64,000 nucleotides of DNA from Paracidobacterium acidisoli (GTDB lineage: Bacteria > Acidobacteriota > Terriglobia > Terriglobales > Acidobacteriaceae). Each line of letters starts with the position of its first letter. Position 1 is the stretch's first letter. A model generated the notes under the pieces. It saw only the letters and a program-made list of their open reading frames with translations. It searched no databases and had not been told where the DNA came from. The translations under genes were made by a program, and so were the position numbers. The stretch spans positions 620,001 to 684,000 of the forward strand of contig NZ_QVQT02000001.1 in NCBI RefSeq assembly GCF_003428625.2, read 5' to 3'. Of the stretch, positions 34,078-42,998 are shown piece by piece.

Positions 34078-36348
34078 ATGGCGATTGCCGAAAAAACTGC
34101 GGGGAAGGAAGAGGCGCTCATCCTGCCGGTCTCCGGCATGACCTGCGCCGCCTGCCAGACGCATGTGGAGCGGGCGCTGCGTGAGACGCCGGGCGTGCGC
34201 GAGGCCAGCGTCAGTCTCATGACGCATTCGGCCCGCGTCGTCTTCGATCCCTCCGTCGCACCGCCGCAAAAGCTCATCGAAGCCGTGCGCGAAGCCGGCT
34301 ATGAGGCCGATCTTCCCAGGGAAAACGCATCCGCTGCGAGCCATGGGCACGAGCACTCCGAGGAGCCTTCCCTCAAATGGAAGGCCATCGCCACGCTCGT
34401 CGCCGGCGCGGCGGTCATGGCCGCAGGCATGCACAGGACGCCCTTCGCGGCGTGGCTGCCGGAGCGAGCGCTCGACTTCATAACGCTCACCATCACCACG
34501 GTCCTTATGGTCTGGGCCGGCGGACTCATCTACAGCCGCGCCTGGCGTGCCGCACTGCATCGCAGCACCAACATGAACACGCTGGTGGCGCTCGGTACCG
34601 GAGCGGCCTTTGTCTACTCCGCCGCAGCCACGCTCGCCCCCGGATACTTTCACCGGCACAGCCTCGCCGCCGGCTCCTATTACGACTCCGTTCTGCTGAT
34701 CCTCGGCTTTCTGCTGATCGGGCAGTGGCTCGACGCACGCGCCAAACGCCGCACGCTCGATGCCCTGCATGCGCTGATGAAGCTCGAGGCGCAATCGGCC
34801 CGCGTGCTGCGCGATGGCCGCGAGGTTGAGCTGCCGCTGGCCGAGGTGGTTCCCGGAGACATCGTCATCGTGCGCCCCGGCGATCGCATTCCGGTCGACG
34901 GCCTCATCCTCTCCGGCAGCACCTCGGTCGACGAGTCGCTGATCACCGGCGAATCGACGCCTGTGCTGCGCGCTCCGGGCGACCGCGTCATCGGCGGCTC
35001 GCTCAACTACGAGGGCGCGCTCGAATACCGCGCCACCTCGATCGGCGCCGACAGCGTGCTCGGGCAGATGATGCGCCTGATGGAGCAGGCGCAGTCCTCG
35101 AAGGCGCCCATGCAGCAGCTCGCCGACCGCGTCAGCGCCGTCTTCGTGCCCATCGTGCTCGGGCTCGCCGCGCTCACCTTCGCCGTGTGGATGATCTTCC
35201 CCGCCGCACATACCGGAGCCGACGCCGCCCGCGCCCTGGCCGTGGCCATCACCGTGCTCGTCATCGCCTGCCCCTGCGCCATGGGTCTCGCCGTGCCCGC
35301 CGCGCTTACCGTCGCCGTAGGCCGCGGAGCGCAGCTTGGCGTGCTCTTCAAGGGCGGGGAAAGTCTGGAGCGGCTGGCGCGCGTCGATACCGTCGTCTTC
35401 GACAAGACCGGAACCATCACCCTCGGCAAACCCGGGGTGACCGCGCTGTATCCCGCTGCCGGAGTGAGCGAAGCCGATCTGCTGACGGCGGCTGCGGCCA
35501 TCGAACAGCGCTCCGAGCATCCCATCGCGAAAGCCATCGTGCAGGCGGCCCTCGAGCGCCGCCTCACGCTTCCCTCCGTTCAGAACGTGACCGCAGCTCC
35601 CGGCCGCGGCGTCCACGGCTTCACAGACGGTCATCAGGTCGCGGCGGGCAACGCCGCCTTTGCCCGCGAGCTCGGCGCGGAAATTCCGGAAACCGCCGGC
35701 ACTCCCGCAACGATGCAGGGAACAACTCCCGGAGCCACCCGCGTCTTCGTCTGCCAGGATGGCCGGTACCTTGGCTCCATCGAAGCAAGAGACACGCTTC
35801 GTCCCGACGCTGCCGAAGCCGTCGCAAAGCTGCAAAAAATGGGCCTGCGCGTCGTCATGCTCACCGGCGATACCCGCGACGCGGCGCTCACGGTCGCCGC
35901 CTCGGCAGGCATTGACGAGGTCTTCGCCGGACTGCTCCCCGATCAGAAGCTTGAAAAGATTCGCGAGCTGCAAAGCTCCGGCCGGCGCGTCGCCATGATC
36001 GGCGACGGCATCAACGACGCCGCCGCGCTCGCCCAGGCCGATGCCGGCATCGCCGTCGGCACCGGAGCCGATCTGGCCCGCGAGGCCGGCGACGCCATCC
36101 TGCTCAGCGGAGAGCCGCTGCAGATGGTGCGCGCGCTGCTGCTCGCCCGCCAGGCCGTGCGCGTCATGCGGCAGAACCTGGGCTGGGCCCTCGGCTACAA
36201 CGTCGTCGGCATCCCCGTCGCCGCCGGTGTGCTCTGGCCCGCCTTTGGAATCCTGCTGAGCCCGGCCATCGCCGCCGCCGCCATGGCGCTCAGCTCCGTC
36301 AGTGTGTTATCCAACAGTCTGCGCCTCAGGAGCTTTGAGCCCCAATGA
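34078..36348 (+). CDS. copA: Copper-exporting P-type ATPase CopA
   Basis: 756 residues. One N-terminal HMA domain (TCAAC, C23 and C26), then the P1B-ATPase core: membrane CPC metal site (C398, C400), phosphorylation DKTGT (D442), HP dipeptide (H481) and hinge GDGIND (642-647). It pumps Cu(I) out of the cytoplasm using ATP. The run of eight membrane helices is complete. Its stop overlaps the csoR start (ATGA), so copper export and sensing are translated together. Confidence 0.95.
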   Translation: MAIAEKTAGKEEALILPVSGMTCAACQTHVERALRETPGVREASVSLMTHSARVVFDPSVAPPQKLIEAVREAGYEADLPRENASAASHGHEHSEEPSLKWKAIATLVAGAAVMAAGMHRTPFAAWLPERALDFITLTITTVLMVWAGGLIYSRAWRAALHRSTNMNTLVALGTGAAFVYSAAATLAPGYFHRHSLAAGSYYDSVLLILGFLLIGQWLDARAKRRTLDALHALMKLEAQSARVLRDGREVELPLAEVVPGDIVIVRPGDRIPVDGLILSGSTSVDESLITGESTPVLRAPGDRVIGGSLNYEGALEYRATSIGADSVLGQMMRLMEQAQSSKAPMQQLADRVSAVFVPIVLGLAALTFAVWMIFPAAHTGADAARALAVAITVLVIACPCAMGLAVPAALTVAVGRGAQLGVLFKGGESLERLARVDTVVFDKTGTITLGKPGVTALYPAAGVSEADLLTAAAAIEQRSEHPIAKAIVQAALERRLTLPSVQNVTAAPGRGVHGFTDGHQVAAGNAAFARELGAEIPETAGTPATMQGTTPGATRVFVCQDGRYLGSIEARDTLRPDAAEAVAKLQKMGLRVVMLTGDTRDAALTVAASAGIDEVFAGLLPDQKLEKIRELQSSGRRVAMIGDGINDAAALAQADAGIAVGTGADLAREAGDAILLSGEPLQMVRALLLARQAVRVMRQNLGWALGYNVVGIPVAAGVLWPAFGILLSPAIAAAAMALSSVSVLSNSLRLRSFEPQ

Positions 36349-36719
36349 CCACACGGACCACCCCCCGCTCGACAAACTCGCCCGCCAAACCTGCGGCCGC
36401 GTCCGACCCATGCGCCTGTCCGGTACAGGGCCGCCGCGCCGTCGGTGTCGATCCCGGCATCAAGGCCGCGGTCTCTCGCCGTCTGGCGCGTATCGAAGGA
36501 CAGATTCGCGGCCTCGAGAAGATGGTCGATGAGGAGCGCTACTGCGCCGACGTGCTCGTGCAGATCTCCTCCGTGCAGGAGGCGCTGCGCGGCGTCAGCC
36601 GTCAGCTGCTGGAAAACCACCTGAAGCACTGCGCCACCGACGCCATCCGCCGCGGCCCCGAAAGCGCCGAGGCCATGTACGGCGAGCTGCTCGATCTGGT
36701 CTATAAGCACGCCCGCTGA
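36345..36719 (+). CDS. csoR: CsoR-family copper-sensing repressor
   Basis: 124 residues. DUF156/CsoR fold: RLARIEGQIRGLEKM, then the copper ligands Cys in RYCADVL, and His and Cys in NHLKHC (H-x3-C), matching the Cys-His-Cys trigonal site of CsoR. Apo-CsoR represses and Cu(I) releases it. A roughly 30-residue N-terminal extension with CACP is unusual and may be an extra metal-binding tail or a wrongly early start (the core starts near 36445). Last gene of copZ-copA-csoR, with a four-base overlap with copA. Confidence 0.88.
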   Translation: MTTRTTPRSTNSPAKPAAASDPCACPVQGRRAVGVDPGIKAAVSRRLARIEGQIRGLEKMVDEERYCADVLVQISSVQEALRGVSRQLLENHLKHCATDAIRRGPESAEAMYGELLDLVYKHAR

Positions 36720-36782
36720 GGGCTCCGGCTTCCCGCCCGCGGATCGCTCCGGCACGTTAAACTGAAAGCTGGACTGAAGTCA

Positions 36783-39101
36783 GTGCGGATTCTTACCCGG
36801 TACATCCTCAGAGAAGTGCTCTCGCACGCGCTGATCGGCGGCGTGCTCTTCACCTTCGTGCTCTTCATGCGCGATCTCGGCCACCTGCTGGAGCTGGTGG
36901 TGCGCAACAGCGCCTCGCTGGGCAGCGTGCTCGAGATCTTCGCGCTGATGATGCCGAACTTCTTCACGGTCACGATTCCCATGTCCGTGCTGGTCGGCAT
37001 TCTGCTCGGGCTCAGCCGTCTCGCCGCCGACAGCGAAATCACGGCCATGCGCGCCTCCGGCATCGGCGTCTGGCGCTTCGTCGGCATCGTCGGTCTGGTT
37101 GCCGTTGCGGCCTGGGGCGTCGGTCTTGCCAATACGCTGTACTTCGCGCCGAAGTCCTCTGAAGCCATGATCCGCCTCGAGACCTCGCTGGCCAATGCGC
37201 AGGCTTCGTACGAGGTGCAGCCGCACGTCTTTTACGAGGACTTCAAGAACTACGTCCTCTATGTGCAGGACGTGCGCGCCGCCGCGGGCGCGGCGCAGTG
37301 GCACCAGATCTTTCTCGCCGACCTCTCCAATCCCTCCGCTCCAAAGATCACCACCGCCGACCGCGCCACCGTCATCGACGGGCCGAACCAGACCGTAACC
37401 ATGCGTCTGCGCGACGGCACCGAGCATCAGATGGACGCCACGCGGCCCAACGATTATGAGGTCTCCACCTTCGCGCAGACCGACCTGCCGCTGCAGGCCG
37501 GCTCGCAGGAAGACGTGCATCTGGGCCGCAGCGATAAGCCGATTCTCGCCATGTCGAACAGCGAGCTGCTCGAGCGCTCCCACCGCAAAGGGGGCAAGCC
37601 GTACCTCATCGAGCTGAACAATCGCTTCTCCTACCCCGCCGCCTGCCTGGTGCTGATGCTGGTCGCCGTGCCGCTGGGTCTCTCCTCGAAGCGCGGCGGC
37701 AAGAGCGCGGGCTTCGTGCTCACCATCGCTCTTGTCTTTATCTATTACTTTCTCTCCTCCACCGGAACCGCTCTCGCCCGGCAGAACAAGATCCCCGTCG
37801 GCGCCGGTGTCTGGATGGCGAATATTCTCTTCGCCACCTTCGGCATTCTTCTCCTGCGTGAGATGTCGACCGGCGGCTCGATGCTGACCGCCATCAACTC
37901 TGCCGGAAGCTGGTTCCGGGTCCGCGCCAGGCAGGACGAAGCCACCGTCGCCGCGCCCGCGCAGCCGGAGCGCGTCCGCGTCACCCGCGGACGCTTCCCG
38001 CTCATTCTGGACGAGTACGTCATCCGCCAGTTTCTGGCTACCTTCGCGCTGGTGCTCTCCACCTTCGTGATGCTGATGCTGGTCTTCACCTTCTTCGAGC
38101 TGCTCGGCGACATCATCCGCAACCGCACGCCGCTCGTGACCGTCGGCGACTACCTCATCAACCTCACCCCCAGCATGATCTACCTGATCACGCCGCTCAG
38201 CGTGCTCATCGCCGTGCTCGTGGTCTTCGGCATCATGAACCGCACCAGCGAGCTGACCGCCATGAAGGCCACCGGCATCAGCCTCTACCGCATCGTCGTG
38301 CCGGTTCTGGTCATCGCCGCCGTCCTCGCGACCTCGCTCTTCATGTTCGACGAGCTGTATCTGCCCAAAGCCAACCGCCGGCAGGAGGCGCTGCGCAACA
38401 TCATCAAGGGCAAGCCCGCCCAGACCTTTGAGCACCCCGGCCAGAAGTGGATCTTCGGACGCCAGCAACCGGGAAAGCCCGGCCGCATCTTTTACTACGA
38501 GTACTTCGACTCCGACAGCGACACCTTCGGCAACGTGACCGTCTTTGAGTTCAACGCGAACAGCTTCACCCTCTCCCGGCGCATCTTCGCCGCGACCGCG
38601 CACTGGGAGCCGCGCGTGAACACCTGGGTCTTTGAAGACGGCTGGACCCGAACCTTTACCGGAGACGAGGTGCAGGACTACCGCCCCTTCGCCGTCAGCA
38701 CCTTCCCTGAGATCCAGGAGCAGCCGCAGTACTTTAAAAAGGAGACGCTGCAGTCCACCGAGATGAGCTTCAGCGAGCTGCGGCGCTACATCCAGGACCT
38801 GCGCCAGAGCGGCTTCGACACCATGCGCCTGCGCGTGCAGCTCAATCACAAGATCGCCTATCCGCTCATCACGCTGGTGATGGCCGTGCTGGCCATCCCC
38901 TTCGCCATCTCCATGGGCAAGCGCGGCTCGCTCACCGGTGTGGCCGTCGCCATCGGTCTCGCCGTCGCATACTGGGTCTGTTCCGGAATCTTCGAGGCCA
39001 TGGGCAACGTCAATTTACTACCGGCCTTTCTGGCCGCCTGGTCACCCGACCTGCTCTTTGCGCTGGCAGGCGGCTATCTGCTTCTGCGAAGCTCTACCTG
39101 A
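36783..39101 (+). CDS. Fused LptF-LptG lipopolysaccharide export permease
   Basis: 772 residues, twice the usual 350-390. The first half (about 1-370) is a YjgP/LptF-type unit (LTRYILREVLSHAL at the start, then IPMSVLVGILLGLSRLAADSE), and the second (about 395-770) repeats the architecture (LDEYVIRQFLATFAL, then TPLSVLIAVLVVFG and NRTSELTAMKATG). Each half has six membrane helices around a periplasmic jellyroll. In the Lpt system LptF and LptG form the inner-membrane part that extracts LPS using LptB ATPase. The start is GTG 36783. No lptB is in the window. Confidence 0.9.
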   Translation: MRILTRYILREVLSHALIGGVLFTFVLFMRDLGHLLELVVRNSASLGSVLEIFALMMPNFFTVTIPMSVLVGILLGLSRLAADSEITAMRASGIGVWRFVGIVGLVAVAAWGVGLANTLYFAPKSSEAMIRLETSLANAQASYEVQPHVFYEDFKNYVLYVQDVRAAAGAAQWHQIFLADLSNPSAPKITTADRATVIDGPNQTVTMRLRDGTEHQMDATRPNDYEVSTFAQTDLPLQAGSQEDVHLGRSDKPILAMSNSELLERSHRKGGKPYLIELNNRFSYPAACLVLMLVAVPLGLSSKRGGKSAGFVLTIALVFIYYFLSSTGTALARQNKIPVGAGVWMANILFATFGILLLREMSTGGSMLTAINSAGSWFRVRARQDEATVAAPAQPERVRVTRGRFPLILDEYVIRQFLATFALVLSTFVMLMLVFTFFELLGDIIRNRTPLVTVGDYLINLTPSMIYLITPLSVLIAVLVVFGIMNRTSELTAMKATGISLYRIVVPVLVIAAVLATSLFMFDELYLPKANRRQEALRNIIKGKPAQTFEHPGQKWIFGRQQPGKPGRIFYYEYFDSDSDTFGNVTVFEFNANSFTLSRRIFAATAHWEPRVNTWVFEDGWTRTFTGDEVQDYRPFAVSTFPEIQEQPQYFKKETLQSTEMSFSELRRYIQDLRQSGFDTMRLRVQLNHKIAYPLITLVMAVLAIPFAISMGKRGSLTGVAVAIGLAVAYWVCSGIFEAMGNVNLLPAFLAAWSPDLLFALAGGYLLLRSST

Positions 39102-39115
39102 GGACACACGGAACG

Positions 39116-40888
39116 ATGCTTGCCAAACTGAAACCGCTGCTTCCCTATATGCGCCGCTATCGGCGCAGCTACGTGCAGGGCGGCATCTCCATCGTTCTCA
39201 GCAATGCGATCTGGGTTGCCTTTCCCTGGGTCATTCGCGCCGCCATCGACGATCTCAACTCCGGCGTCACGCAAAAGAAAATCCTCTTCTACGCCGCGCT
39301 GCTCGTCGCCATCTCCGCCTCCAAAGGCGTCTTTCTCTTCCTTACCCGCTGGATTCTGATCGGCATCTCGCGCGACATCGAGTTCGATCTGCGCAACGAT
39401 CTCTTCCGCCAGCTTGAAAAGCAGCCGCCCGAGTACTACCAGCGCAACCGCACCGGCGACATCATGGCCCGCATGACGAACGACCTCAGCGCCGTGCGCA
39501 TGCTGCTCGGTCCGGCCATCATGTACAGCGCCAACACCATTCTCTTCTCCGCCGGAGCGCTCTACTTCCTGCTGCGCATCAGCCCCTTTCTTACGCTGAC
39601 GGCGCTGGCTCCGCTGCCGCTGGCCAGTATTCTCGTGCAGGCCATGGGCCGCAAAATCCATGAGCGCTTCGAGCGCATCCAGGCCATGTTCTCCGACATC
39701 TCCGCCCAGGCGCAGGAGAACTTCTCCGGAGCACGCCTCGTCCGCGCCTTCGCCCAGGAAGAGGCGCAGATCGCGGCCTTTGAAAAATCCAATAAAGAGT
39801 ACATTCGCCGCGGTCTGCGCCTCGTGCAGCTAATGGGCATGCTGTGGCCCACGCTCGAATTCATTCTCGGCCTCGCGATGGTCATCGCTCTGCTCGTCGG
39901 CGGCCATGAGGTGCTCACCCACCGCATCTCCGTCGGCGACTTCGTCGCGTTTACCACTTACATGATCATGCTCACCTGGCCGATCATTGCGCTGGGCTGG
40001 GTGGTCAATCTCTTCGAGCGCGGCACCGCATCGGTCACGCGCATTCACGAGCTGCTCATTCAGGAGCCGACCATCGACGACCACAGCGCCGACGCCTCGC
40101 TCGATCGGCAGCCGATTCACGGCGAGATCGAATTCCGCAATCTGCACTTCGCCTACGATGCCAGCGTGGCCGGCGATCATCGCGGCGCCGAGGTGCTGCA
40201 GGGCATCTCCCTTCGCATCCCCGCCGGCAGCAGCCTCGCGCTGGTCGGCCCGACCGGAGCGGGAAAATCGACGCTGGTCAGCCTCATTCCGCGCCTTTAC
40301 GACGCGCCCTCCGGCACCGTGCTCGTCGACGGCATTCCCGCAGACCGCTATCCGCTCGACACGCTCCGCGCCGCCATCGGCTTCGTTCCGCAGGAGACCT
40401 TTCTCTTCAGCCAGACCATCCGCGACAACATCGCCTTCGGCGTGCCGAACGCGGCGATGCAGCAGATTCTCGACGCGGCGCAGGCCGCGCACATCCGTGA
40501 AGAGTTCGAGCTCTTTCCCGAAGGCTTCGAGACCCGGGTCGGCGAGCGCGGTCTCACCCTCTCCGGCGGACAGAAGCAGCGCAGCGCGCTGGCCCGCGCC
40601 CTGCTGCGCAACCCGCGCATCCTCATCCTCGACGACGCGCTCGCCAGCGTCGACACCTGGACCGAGGAACAGATTCTCGAAGAGCTGCGCCGGCTAATGG
40701 TGGGCCGAACCACGATTCTGATCTCGCACCGCGTCTCGACCGTGCGCCACGCCGATCAGATCGCAGTGCTGGTCCACGGCAAAATCGCCGAGCTGGGCAC
40801 ACACGAAGAGCTGCTGGAGCGAGACGGCTACTACGCCGATCTCTGGCAGAAGCAGCTTCTCGAGGAAGAGCTCGCCGTCACCAGCTGA
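39116..40888 (+). CDS. ABC exporter half-transporter (TM287/BmrC-like)
   Basis: 590 residues: six membrane helices (about 1-320) then an ATPase domain. Motifs: Walker A GPTGAGKST (about 377-385), Q-loop FVPQETFLFS, signature LSGGQKQRS and Walker B ILILDDALASVDTW. The residue after the Walker B Asp, normally catalytic Glu, is Asp here, which is the mark of the degenerate half of heterodimeric exporters (TM287, BmrC); the H-loop His (LISHRVS) is kept. MsbA-like lipid or drug export is plausible, and it starts 14 nt after LptFG, but no second half-transporter is encoded nearby. Confidence 0.9.
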   Translation: MLAKLKPLLPYMRRYRRSYVQGGISIVLSNAIWVAFPWVIRAAIDDLNSGVTQKKILFYAALLVAISASKGVFLFLTRWILIGISRDIEFDLRNDLFRQLEKQPPEYYQRNRTGDIMARMTNDLSAVRMLLGPAIMYSANTILFSAGALYFLLRISPFLTLTALAPLPLASILVQAMGRKIHERFERIQAMFSDISAQAQENFSGARLVRAFAQEEAQIAAFEKSNKEYIRRGLRLVQLMGMLWPTLEFILGLAMVIALLVGGHEVLTHRISVGDFVAFTTYMIMLTWPIIALGWVVNLFERGTASVTRIHELLIQEPTIDDHSADASLDRQPIHGEIEFRNLHFAYDASVAGDHRGAEVLQGISLRIPAGSSLALVGPTGAGKSTLVSLIPRLYDAPSGTVLVDGIPADRYPLDTLRAAIGFVPQETFLFSQTIRDNIAFGVPNAAMQQILDAAQAAHIREEFELFPEGFETRVGERGLTLSGGQKQRSALARALLRNPRILILDDALASVDTWTEEQILEELRRLMVGRTTILISHRVSTVRHADQIAVLVHGKIAELGTHEELLERDGYYADLWQKQLLEEELAVTS

Positions 40889-40931
40889 TTCGCTGCGGAG
40901 ATACGCACCGGAGCCGGATTCGGAACATGCT

Positions 40932-41399
40932 TTATGCCGTCCAGGCGGAAGACTCCGCCGCTTCGACGCCGGACTCCACCGGAACGAGGACCGGCACCGC
41001 CGGGCGCGGCGGCGGCGGCTGTGCGAACTGTCTGCGCACCTCCGGGTCCTGCGCCACCTGCTGCCATGCCTCGCGGACATTGCGGATACACCTGATCGCT
41101 TCGAGCAGCCGTTCGGCCGAAGCCAGACGCGACCCTTCGAGACAGAGCGCAAAGATCACCGCGTAAAACTCTGAGAGCGATTGCGCCGGTCCTCCCACCT
41201 CCATCCGCAGCCGCGACTGCAGATGCATGAGAATATCCAGGGTCCGCTTCATGGCGATGCGCCTCTCACGCACATTGCCCTCTTCGATGGCCCGCACGCC
41301 GCGAAAAAGAAACCGGACCATGCCGTCGTAGAGCGCCACCACCAGCTCTACCTGGTTCATTCCCGCGACACTCTTCTGCTGATAGCTGCTGTTCTCCAT
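40932..41399 (-). CDS. fliS: Flagellin export chaperone FliS
   Basis: 155 residues; the family is usually 120-135. The FliS helical bundle is recognisable: start YQQKSVAGMNQVELVVALYDG and the helix RIAMKRTLDILMHLQSRL. The last 35 residues are Pro/Val-rich and extra. FliS binds flagellin in the cytoplasm to prevent early polymerisation. It starts 5 nt after the fliD stop, and fliC is upstream on the same strand. Confidence 0.85.
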   Translation of the reverse strand: MENSSYQQKSVAGMNQVELVVALYDGMVRFLFRGVRAIEEGNVRERRIAMKRTLDILMHLQSRLRMEVGGPAQSLSEFYAVIFALCLEGSRLASAERLLEAIRCIRNVREAWQQVAQDPEVRRQFAQPPPPRPAVPVLVPVESGVEAAESSAWTA

Positions 41400-41404
41400 C
41401 GGGA

Positions 41405-42784
41405 TCAGTTGTTGCCGTTCTCGTTGTAGCCGGTGATGGCGCTGTAAATCTCGTTGATGTTATCGAGCTGCTGCGGAATCTCGGTCAGCGTGTAATTCGC
41501 CAGGTTCAGCTCCGTGGTCAGCTGCGACTGCTGTGCGCTGATCGAGACGTTTTCGTTGCTGATCTCCGCGTTCAGCGTCGACTCTTCCGTCGAATTCTGC
41601 TGCAGGAACTCATAGACCAGCCCGCTCGGAGCATTGTTTCCGATGTTGCTGATCACGGTCGAAAGGTTCCCGCCAAAGGAGGTGAACGACCCGCTCGGCT
41701 CGAAGAAATTGACCACGTCGCTGTAATTGCTGTTCAGCTCGCTGTTCAGCGTGTCGGTATCGAGCGAGAGCGTGCCGTCGTCGTTGACGCTGATGCCGAG
41801 CTGGGTAATCGAGGTGATCGCTCCGCTGGTCTGAGTAAAGTCCAGCGCCTGCTCGATGTCCTCCTGCAGCGTGGCCGTCAGCGAGTTGCCGTACAGCGGC
41901 TCGGGGTTGCCGCTGGCGTCGTCGCCCTCCTGCTGGTTCAGATCCTGCAGCACCGTGTTGTAGGCGCTCACAAAGGTGCTCACCGCCGTCTCGACCGCGG
42001 AGTTATCGTTGGTGATCTCCACCTGCACCGTTTCGCTCGGCGCGGCGCTGAGCAGCTGAAAGGTGACGCCCTGAATCGCCGTCGTCACCGTGTTGGAAGC
42101 GCTGCTGAACGAGGCGCCGTCGACCGTCAGCTGCGCATCCGCGCCCGGCTGCGACTGCGTGAAGCTGATCGCTGTGGAGCTGGTGCCGTCCTCGACCGTG
42201 CTGCTCACGCTCAGATCGCCCGCCACGCCGCTGGTGCCGCTGACCAGCGACAGCCGCGAGCCGGAGGAGTCCGTAATCACGTTGGCCGAAAATCCATAGT
42301 TGCCGCCGTTGATGGCGCTGGCCAGCGTGCTCAGCGTGTCGCCGCCGGCGTCGATGGTCTGCGTGTTTCCGTTCACCGTGACCGTCAGCTGCCCGGAGAG
42401 CGTATCGCCTGCGCTGGCAGTCGGCAGCGTCGTGCTTACAAACGAAGAGGTCTCAGCCAGCGAGGTCACCACTACCGTGTGCGTCCCGGCCACGGCATTG
42501 CTCGACGCGGAAGAGAGCTCCAGCACACTGTTGTCGGAGCTGGAGCCCTGCTTACCGGAGAGCACGCCCTCGAAGTCGGTGAGCGACTGGAGCGCGTTCG
42601 AGAGCGTGCTGATATCGCTGCCGATGCTGCTCACCGCGCTGTCCTGCGATTCCAGCAGGCTGAGCTGATTCTTCCACGGCGTCTCGATGGACTGCAGGTT
42701 GGTCACCATCTGACTGACGGTGGAGCTGACATCAAAACCCTGACCGCTGGTCGGGCTGCCAAACGAGATTCCGACAATTCCCAT
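41405..42784 (-). CDS. fliD: Flagellar hook-associated protein 2 (filament cap) FliD
   Basis: 459 residues. FliD N domain (about 10-100, SPTSGQGFDVSSTVSQMV then LQSIETPWKNQLSLLE), a variable middle rich in Ser/Thr/Asn, and the FliD C domain near the end (VSTFVSAYNTVLQDL, DFTQTSGAITSITQLGI). It caps the growing flagellar filament and guides flagellin folding. The high Ser/Thr/Gly content is normal for the family. Just upstream of fliS and downstream of fliC and its terminator. Confidence 0.9.
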   Translation of the reverse strand: MGIVGISFGSPTSGQGFDVSSTVSQMVTNLQSIETPWKNQLSLLESQDSAVSSIGSDISTLSNALQSLTDFEGVLSGKQGSSSDNSVLELSSASSNAVAGTHTVVVTSLAETSSFVSTTLPTASAGDTLSGQLTVTVNGNTQTIDAGGDTLSTLASAINGGNYGFSANVITDSSGSRLSLVSGTSGVAGDLSVSSTVEDGTSSTAISFTQSQPGADAQLTVDGASFSSASNTVTTAIQGVTFQLLSAAPSETVQVEITNDNSAVETAVSTFVSAYNTVLQDLNQQEGDDASGNPEPLYGNSLTATLQEDIEQALDFTQTSGAITSITQLGISVNDDGTLSLDTDTLNSELNSNYSDVVNFFEPSGSFTSFGGNLSTVISNIGNNAPSGLVYEFLQQNSTEESTLNAEISNENVSISAQQSQLTTELNLANYTLTEIPQQLDNINEIYSAITGYNENGNN

Positions 42785-42921
42785 AGCTGCTCTATCGTCG
42801 CCATCGCGGAAAACCTTGAATGGCGCTCCCTCTGCTGTGCTCAGCCTGCAGTCGGCGGACCGGAAAGAGACTTCCGATTCTTAGCGAATCCTCAGCAAAA
42901 TGCAGAAAGGCGGAAAAACAG

Positions 42922-42955
42922 AAAGGCAGAGAGGCCGTTTAGCCTCCCTGCCTTT
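42922..42955 (-). terminator. Terminator after the flagellin gene
   Basis: A 13-of-14 bp stem: AAAGGCAGAGAGGC (42922-42935) with GCCTCCCTGCCTTT (42942-42955). It lies 44 nt beyond the flagellin stop on the minus strand, followed by CTGTTTTTCC. It would separate the abundant flagellin transcript from fliD-fliS. Confidence 0.75.
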
Positions 42956-42998
42956 GCCTTGCCGCTCCCGGTTACTGCGGGAGCCCGGTAACTTCCGG

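Noticed and set aside
33889-35973. Minus-strand reading frame of 694 codons opposite copA
   Set aside because: Antisense to a complete copper ATPase; composition (Gly/His/Asp-rich without motifs) marks a shadow.
36780-38849. Minus-strand reading frame of 689 codons opposite LptFG
   Set aside because: Antisense shadow; no domain and no ribosome site.
39116-40888. Naming the ABC exporter msbA
   Set aside because: The degenerate Walker B (ILDD) differs from MsbA, and neighbours alone do not prove lipid A export.
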